A stretch of DNA of 64,000 nucleotides from an uncultured Flavobacteriaceae bacterium (GTDB lineage Bacteria > Bacteroidota > Bacteroidia > Flavobacteriales > Flavobacteriaceae), in NCBI GenBank assembly GCA_937136455.1, contig CAKZOO010000065.1, forward strand, positions 21,986 to 85,985. Direction: 5' to 3'. Positions 59,593-64,000 of this stretch are shown here, piece by piece. Both the position numbers and the translations under genes were made by a program. The first letter of the stretch is position 1; every line of letters begins with the position of its first letter. Under the pieces are notes generated by a model that saw only the letters and a program-made list of their open reading frames with translations, was not told the origin of the DNA and did not search any database.

Positions 59593-61284
59593 TTAGAATA
59601 AATCTGTCTTTAATACAGCTCCATTACTAGCATTAGTAACTAAAGCTCTGTATTGTTGTAGCCATCTTGAATTGATTTCTTTTTTAATAGGTTTAAATTC
59701 AGCTTTTCTCTTAGCGATTTCTTCATTTGAGAGATTTACTGATAAGATGTATTGATCTACATCGATGTGAATTTCATCTCCGTCTTTTAATAAACCAATC
59801 ATTCCACCCTCAGCAGCTTCTGGACTTACGTGACCAATACTAGCACCACGAGTAGCACCACTAAAACGTCCATCAGTGATTAGGGCAACTTTATCACCTA
59901 ACCCCATTCCCATAATAAGAGAAGTAGGAGCTAACATTTCTTGCATTCCAGGACCCCCTTTTGGACCTTCATAACGAATCACTACTACATCACCAGCTTT
60001 AACTTTTCCGCCAATAATTCCTTCGATAGCCTGTGGTTGTCCATCAAAACATACCGCTTTTCCAGTAAATACTCTGTCTCCTGTAATACCAGCTGTCTTA
60101 ATTACAGCGCCTTCTTCAGCTAAATTTCCATAAAGGATCGCTAAACCACCAACCTCTGAATACGGATTGTCGATAGTGTGAATGATATTTGTGTCTTTGA
60201 TTTCAGCATCAGCTATCTTTTCAAGAACTGATTCACCAGTAATGGTTAGATTGTCGATAAGGATGTCGTTTCCTCTTTTAGTCATTTCTTTCATTACTGC
60301 ATTAACCCCACCAGCTCTATTGATGTCTTCCATATGAACGGTAGATAGACTTGGAGAAATTTTTGCGATATGAGATACTCTTTTTGAAATGCTATTGATG
60401 TCTTCTAAATTAAAGTTGACATCGGCTTCTTTAGCTATGGCAAGCATATGAAGAACCGTATTAGAACTTCCTCCCATAGCCATATCTACAGCAAACGCGT
60501 TTCTTACGGCATTTTCATTTAAGATATTTCTGAATTTGAATTTCTCTATTTGTGCTTTGTCTTTTGCAATTTCACAAACTCTTCTTGCAGCCTGTCGGTA
60601 GAGCTCTTCGCGTTCTTTGGTGAGGGCAACGATAGTTCCGTTTCCAGGAAGCGCAATACCCATGGCTTCCATAAGGGTGTTCATAGAGTTTGCAGTAAAC
60701 ATACCAGAACAACTACCACCACTAGGGCAAGCGTTACATTCGATATCGTAAAGTTCTTCCTCAGTCATTTCTCCAGACTCAAATTTTCCAACGGCCTCAA
60801 AAGCAGTTGCTAAATCGATGGGCACACCATCTTTTGTATGACCTTTTTTCATAGGTCCACCGCTTACAAATACTGTTGGAACATCCACTCTTAGAGCTCC
60901 CATTATCATCCCAGGTACAATCTTATCGCAGTTAGGAATTGCGATCATTGCATCCAATTTGTGAGCATTCATTACAGTTTCAATAGAATTTGCAATAATC
61001 TCTCTTGAAGGTAGTGAATATAGCATGCCATCGTGTCCCATGGCGATACCATCATCAACACCAATGGTGTTAAATTCAAATGGCACACATCCATTGGCTT
61101 TGATTTCTTCTTTGATGATTTTTGAAACCCTATTTAAGAAAAAGTGTCCTGGAATAATTTCTATAAAGGAGTTGGCAACACCGATGAAAGGTTTTTCAAA
61201 ATCCCCGTCTACCAATCCAGTTGCTCTAAATAGCGATCTGTGTGGGGCTCTTTGGTGTCCTTTTTTTACTTCATCACTTCTCAT
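59593..61284 (-). CDS. ilvD: Dihydroxy-acid dehydratase
   Basis: This 563-residue iron-sulfur enzyme performs the third step of valine and isoleucine synthesis. Cluster cysteines are in [11 protein letters not shown] near residue 117 and in [14 protein letters not shown] near 185; [14 protein letters not shown] near 465 holds the conserved serine region. Length is normal. It is not next to other ilv/leu genes and has a monocistronic look, with a terminator after it. The upstream region (61285-61389) contains a TAAAGATA, a near match to the -7 element on the minus strand, and no T-box or leader-peptide signal that I can see. Confidence 0.95.
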   Translation of the reverse strand: MRSDEVKKGHQRAPHRSLFRATGLVDGDFEKPFIGVANSFIEIIPGHFFLNRVSKIIKEEIKANGCVPFEFNTIGVDDGIAMGHDGMLYSLPSREIIANSIETVMNAHKLDAMIAIPNCDKIVPGMIMGALRVDVPTVFVSGGPMKKGHTKDGVPIDLATAFEAVGKFESGEMTEEELYDIECNACPSGGSCSGMFTANSMNTLMEAMGIALPGNGTIVALTKEREELYRQAARRVCEIAKDKAQIEKFKFRNILNENAVRNAFAVDMAMGGSSNTVLHMLAIAKEADVNFNLEDINSISKRVSHIAKISPSLSTVHMEDINRAGGVNAVMKEMTKRGNDILIDNLTITGESVLEKIADAEIKDTNIIHTIDNPYSEVGGLAILYGNLAEEGAVIKTAGITGDRVFTGKAVCFDGQPQAIEGIIGGKVKAGDVVVIRYEGPKGGPGMQEMLAPTSLIMGMGLGDKVALITDGRFSGATRGASIGHVSPEAAEGGMIGLLKDGDEIHIDVDQYILSVNLSNEEIAKRKAEFKPIKKEINSRWLQQYRALVTNASNGAVLKTDLF

Positions 61285-61389
61285 AATATATATTGTTTAA
61301 ACTTTTAAAGTTAATTGTCACATTTTAAGGGAATAAAGATACGTCTATTCCATTTTCTAACTCTATTATATGTTAAAATTTTACGATTT

Positions 61390-61932
61390 TCAAGAGAGCT
61401 GTGAAATCACATGTTCGTAGTATTCCCTCTTGTGTTTGACCATTTTATAAGGATTGTTGGATTTTATGGATTTAATTAAATCATTAAGTTCAACAGTTTG
61501 AATTGCTTCAACTTCTTCTTTCTGTAGGTTTAAATCCTTAATGGAACCATTGTAGTTGTAGTAAAAAACTGTTTTAAATTCACGATCTAAAATACGACTC
61601 CTGGGATGGTAGTGTGCTTCGTAAAATGTTCCTATTTTAATCAATTGGTCAATTTTAAGATCAATCCCTAGTTCTTCTTTAGCCTCTCGTAGAGCTGCTA
61701 CTTTGGGAGCTTCGTTGAAATCGATATGTCCTGCTACAGATACATCCCAAAAGAGGGGGTAAGTGTCTTTGTTTTTGGATCGTTGTTGCAGGATAATTCC
61801 TTCTTGAGATTGAATCCAGATATGAATAGTGGAATGCGGAATACCTCTTTTGTGGGCAATGTGTTTAAGAATGGGCCTTTTAAGGCCCATTCCTTTAGAA
61901 TTATATGCTTCTATGATTTCATATGAAGCCAC
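61390..61932 (-). CDS. Nudix hydrolase (IPP isomerase/YfcD-like)
   Basis: This 180-residue protein starts at GTG 61932. It has a complete Nudix box, GHIDFNEAPKVAALREAKEE followed by LGI (near residues 67-89), with the correct G-x5-E-x7-R-E-x2-E-E-x-G spacing. RGIPHSTIHIWIQSQEG near residue 31 is typical of the YfcD / isopentenyl-diphosphate isomerase-like branch. The substrate is unknown; it lacks evident isomerase-specific cysteine. It is 3 nt downstream of the M42 peptidase gene and is probably co-transcribed. Confidence 0.87.
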   Translation of the reverse strand: MASYEIIEAYNSKGMGLKRPILKHIAHKRGIPHSTIHIWIQSQEGIILQQRSKNKDTYPLFWDVSVAGHIDFNEAPKVAALREAKEELGIDLKIDQLIKIGTFYEAHYHPRSRILDREFKTVFYYNYNGSIKDLNLQKEEVEAIQTVELNDLIKSIKSNNPYKMVKHKREYYEHVISQLS

Positions 61933-61935
61933 TTT

Positions 61936-63027
61936 CTATTCGAAGTAGTTAAAACTTTCTCCCTCTTTAATAGTTAAAAGCGTTTGATAAATCAATCGAA
62001 TCACATTTTCAACATCGCTTTTATGAACCATTTCAACGGTAGTGTGCATATAGCGAAGTGGAAGTGAAATTAACGCAGAAGGAACCCCTCCATTGCTGTA
62101 AGCAAAAGCATCGGTGTCTGTTCCTGTCGATCTCGATGACGCATGACGTTGGAAAGGAATTTTATTCGCATTTGCAGCATCGATGATTTTTTTTCTGAGT
62201 TTGTTTTGAACTGCAGGAGCATAAGAAATAACTGGACCTTCACCCATCTTAGTGTAGCCTTCAGTTTTTTGTTCAATCATTGGAGTGGTGGTGTCGTGAC
62301 ACACATCAGTTACGATTGCAACGTTAGGCTTAATAGTATGGGTAATCATTTCAGCACCTCTTAAACCTATTTCTTCCTGAACGGAGTTGGTGATATACAA
62401 TCCAAATGGAAGTTTTACATTGTTTTCTTTTAAAAGTCTTGCAACTTCTGCAATCATAAATCCACCAGCTCTGTTGTCTATTGCTCGACAAACGATTTTG
62501 TCGTTGTTTAGAATTTGAAAAGTGTCAGGATAGGTGATTACACAACCTACATGAACTCCCATTTCATCTACTTCTTTTTTGTCTTTTGCTCCAATATCGA
62601 TAAAGATGGTATCGAGTTCCGGTTTGTTTTCTTTACTCTTGTCTTTTCTGGTGTGAATAGCAGGCCATCCAAATACTCCTTTTACGATTCCATTGTCGGT
62701 ATGGATATCCACCCATTTAGAAGGGGCAATCTGATGATCACTTCCTCCGTTACGTATAACGTAAATGAGACCGTCATCAGTGATGTAATTTACATACCAT
62801 GAGATTTCATCAGCATGCCCTTCGATAACTACTTTATAAGGAGCATCTGGATTGATTACTCCAACGGCAGTACCGTAATTGTCGGTGATAAACTCATCGA
62901 CGTAAGGCTTTAGATATTCCATCCATATTTTTTGACCTTCCCATTCGTATCCTGTAGGAGCAGCATTGTTTAAATACTTTTCAAAAAAGGCCAAGGACTT
63001 CTCGTTTAATACTTCTTTGTTCTTCAT
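61936..63027 (-). CDS. M42-family aminopeptidase
   Basis: This 363-residue protein starts at the ATG at 63027; a TTG four codons upstream is less likely. It is a tetrahedral-aminopeptidase-type metallopeptidase. Two-metal-site residues are all visible: IEGHADEISW near residue 67 (His, Asp), CRAIDNRAGG near 175 (bridging Asp), VQEEIGLRGAE near 210 (catalytic Glu pair), TDVCHD near 232 and YMHTTVEM near 325 (His). There is no signal peptide, so it works in the cytoplasm on short peptides. It has an exact -7 element just upstream and leads the peptidase-Nudix operon. Confidence 0.92.
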   Translation of the reverse strand: MKNKEVLNEKSLAFFEKYLNNAAPTGYEWEGQKIWMEYLKPYVDEFITDNYGTAVGVINPDAPYKVVIEGHADEISWYVNYITDDGLIYVIRNGGSDHQIAPSKWVDIHTDNGIVKGVFGWPAIHTRKDKSKENKPELDTIFIDIGAKDKKEVDEMGVHVGCVITYPDTFQILNNDKIVCRAIDNRAGGFMIAEVARLLKENNVKLPFGLYITNSVQEEIGLRGAEMITHTIKPNVAIVTDVCHDTTTPMIEQKTEGYTKMGEGPVISYAPAVQNKLRKKIIDAANANKIPFQRHASSRSTGTDTDAFAYSNGGVPSALISLPLRYMHTTVEMVHKSDVENVIRLIYQTLLTIKEGESFNYFE

Positions 63028-63052
63028 ATATCGATTCAATTAATGTCTTAAA

Positions 63053-63060
63053 CAAACATA
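63053..63060 (-). promoter_or_regulatory. Promoter -7 element of the M42 peptidase gene
   Basis: Minus-strand TATGTTTG matches TAnnTTTG, 25 nt upstream of the ATG at 63027. Confidence 0.5.
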
Positions 63061-63104
63061 CAAACTTTCACTTTTATTTAATAATATAGTTACCTCTTAA
63101 TAAT

Positions 63105-63112
63105 TACTTTTG
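63105..63112 (+). promoter_or_regulatory. Promoter -7 element of the DUF4294 gene
   Basis: TACTTTTG matches TAnnTTTG and ends 11 nt before the ATG at 63124, so the leader is at most a few bases. Confidence 0.5.
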
Positions 63113-63123
63113 TTCAAGGAAAG

Positions 63124-63804
63124 ATGAATCATAACTTTTTTCATATTATACTGTTGTTTTTGTGTAGTTGGGTTGCTGTAGGGCAAGTGGATAGCACAGA
63201 GGTTAATTATGTCAAATTTGAAGGGGAGAAGAACTTTAGATCTTCCATTCCTTTAAATGAAGTTTATGTATTTGCTCCTTTAAAGTTTAAAAACTCCAGT
63301 GAGATCTATCGCTACTTATTATTAAAGAGGAGAACTATAAAGGTGTACCCATATGCAAAACTAGCTGCGGAGAAGTTGTCAGAATTAAATGATAGTATTG
63401 CTGATATTAAAAAGAAACGCCATCAGAAAAGGTATCTAAAAGAAATGCATCATTATATAGAAGGAGAATTTTCTGATGAATTAAAGAAGCTGACTCGTAA
63501 GGAAGGACAGATTCTGATCAAACTCGTTTACAGGCAAACTGGTAAATCTACTTATGATTTAGTAAAAGAACTCAGATCTGGATGGAGAGCTTTTTGGTAT
63601 TCTACGACCGCAAGAATGTTTGATTTGAATATGAAGGAAGAATTTCACCCCGATCAAATCAACGAAGATTACCTTATTGAAGATATTTTACAACGTGCAT
63701 TTATGGATGATATACTAGAATATCAAAAATCTGCTCTAAATTACGATTTTGCCAAATTGCACAATAAATGGAATGATTCTAAAAATTCCGATAAAAAGTT
63801 GTGA
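63124..63804 (+). CDS. DUF4294-domain secreted protein
   Basis: This 226-residue protein has a signal peptide (residues 1-20, ending AVGQ). The mature part matches DUF4294: RYLLLKRRTIKVYPYAKLAA near residue 63, KRYLKEMHHYIEGEFSDEL near 102, and LTRKEGQILIKLVYRQTG near 122. DUF4294 proteins are conserved in Bacteroidota, exported and highly charged, with no established function. The gene is monocistronic between its own short-leader promoter and the stable-RNA-like promoter at the window edge. Confidence 0.8.
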   Translation: MNHNFFHIILLFLCSWVAVGQVDSTEVNYVKFEGEKNFRSSIPLNEVYVFAPLKFKNSSEIYRYLLLKRRTIKVYPYAKLAAEKLSELNDSIADIKKKRHQKRYLKEMHHYIEGEFSDELKKLTRKEGQILIKLVYRQTGKSTYDLVKELRSGWRAFWYSTTARMFDLNMKEEFHPDQINEDYLIEDILQRAFMDDILEYQKSALNYDFAKLHNKWNDSKNSDKKL

Positions 63805-63915
63805 GAATTATTGAATTGTATTAAATTTAATATCCCTTTTTTTACAGAGGGTTTAAACGACTTTTACTGTTTTTGGAGCTTATCAAAAAAAAAGATGAAA
63901 ATTTTTTGAAAAAAG

Positions 63916-63948
63916 TTTGGTGGGAACGAAAAAACAGTTCTATATTTG
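63916..63948 (+). promoter_or_regulatory. Strong promoter, possibly of an rRNA operon beyond the right edge
   Basis: TTTG (63916-63919) and TATATTTG (63941-63948), 21 nt apart, are followed by CACCCGC and then by a leader ending with AAAAAAAGTTCATT at the window edge. The whole resembles promoter-leader regions of flavobacterial rrn operons, and the AT-rich stretch upstream could act as an UP-like element. There is no coding start before the edge. The rRNA identity is inference. Confidence 0.5.
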
Positions 63949-64000
63949 CACCCGCTTTGCAACACAAGTAGCGAAGTAAAGAGTAAAAAAAAAGTTCATT

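Noticed and set aside
1..64000. CRISPR arrays, insertion sequences, prophage genes, integrases and tRNA genes
   Set aside because: I looked for direct-repeat arrays, transposase or integrase motifs and cloverleaf-type segments in the intergenic regions and found none. A dedicated search (for example tRNAscan-SE or an IS database search) would be needed to exclude them formally.

Overview
The window is ordinary, densely packed chromosome of a member of the Bacteroidota, most likely a marine-type Flavobacteriaceae. The DNA is AT-rich. Promoter cores repeatedly match the Bacteroidota -7 element TAnnTTTG, often with a TTG/TTTG about 19-21 nt upstream. Starts generally lack Shine-Dalgarno sequences. 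Many proteins belong to families typical of the class (DUF4252, DUF4294, DUF4199, a DUF6495-like protein, a SerB-SerA fusion, type B L31, NTP_transf_4/GlmU-like protein). I see no insertion sequence, prophage, CRISPR array, tRNA or rRNA gene inside the window, although the last 100 bases look like the promoter of a strong stable-RNA operon, possibly rrn.

Layout. 1-2.0 kb: a partial M28 peptidase and a PLP-dependent decarboxylase. 2.0-9.8 kb: a fatty-acid beta-oxidation locus in which marR-fadB-fadA-acyl-CoA dehydrogenase read leftward and an acyl-CoA ligase reads rightward. Their shared intergenic region holds a perfect 18-bp palindrome, and hairpin terminators bound both sides. 9.8-16.2 kb: purL, an RsmB-type rRNA methylase, an Asp-box lipoprotein and a DUF302 protein. 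16.3-17.9 kb: an ECF sigma, a membrane anti-sigma candidate and a Spy-like periplasmic protein. 17.9-22.9 kb: an MsbA-type exporter, phosphohexomutase, GT2 glycosyltransferase and DUF4199 membrane protein. 23-27.9 kb: L31, a GlmU-like protein, MtaB, small enzymes and L34 (rpmH). 27.9-32.9 kb: carB without its usual C-terminal allosteric domain, rmuC and a RelE/ParE-type toxin-antitoxin pair. 32.9-37.9 kb: a vitamin B12 uptake locus (btuF-btuC-btuD leftward, cobalamin riboswitch plus TonB-dependent receptor rightward). 37.9-41.6 kb: an S41 protease divergent from a second ECF module with two DUF4252 proteins. 41.6-48.6 kb: purB, a helical protein, a GH13 amylase lipoprotein, a DEAD-box helicase and rdgB. 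48.8-54.7 kb: the serine-biosynthesis fusion, rlmH, a BrkB-family protein and priA. 54.7-58.7 kb: a LytTR regulator with a degenerate receiver domain, rpsF-rpsR-rplI and hisS. 58.7-63.8 kb: two small lineage-specific genes, ilvD, a Nudix enzyme, an M42 peptidase and a DUF4294 protein.

How the parts work together. The fad genes form a complete activation plus beta-oxidation pathway, probably under the local MarR regulator. The B12 locus pairs an outer-membrane receptor under riboswitch control with its inner-membrane ABC importer. The two ECF modules have candidate promoters with the same AAC / 15-nt spacer / CGTC architecture, which would fit autoregulation of both. The rest are housekeeping genes in short transcription units.

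I found no clearly new multi-gene system. The best leads are the phosphorylation-dead LytTR regulator, the MarR palindrome, the paired ECF promoters and the DUF4252 pair. All coordinates and motifs were read by eye. Family assignments rest on recognised motifs, not database searches.
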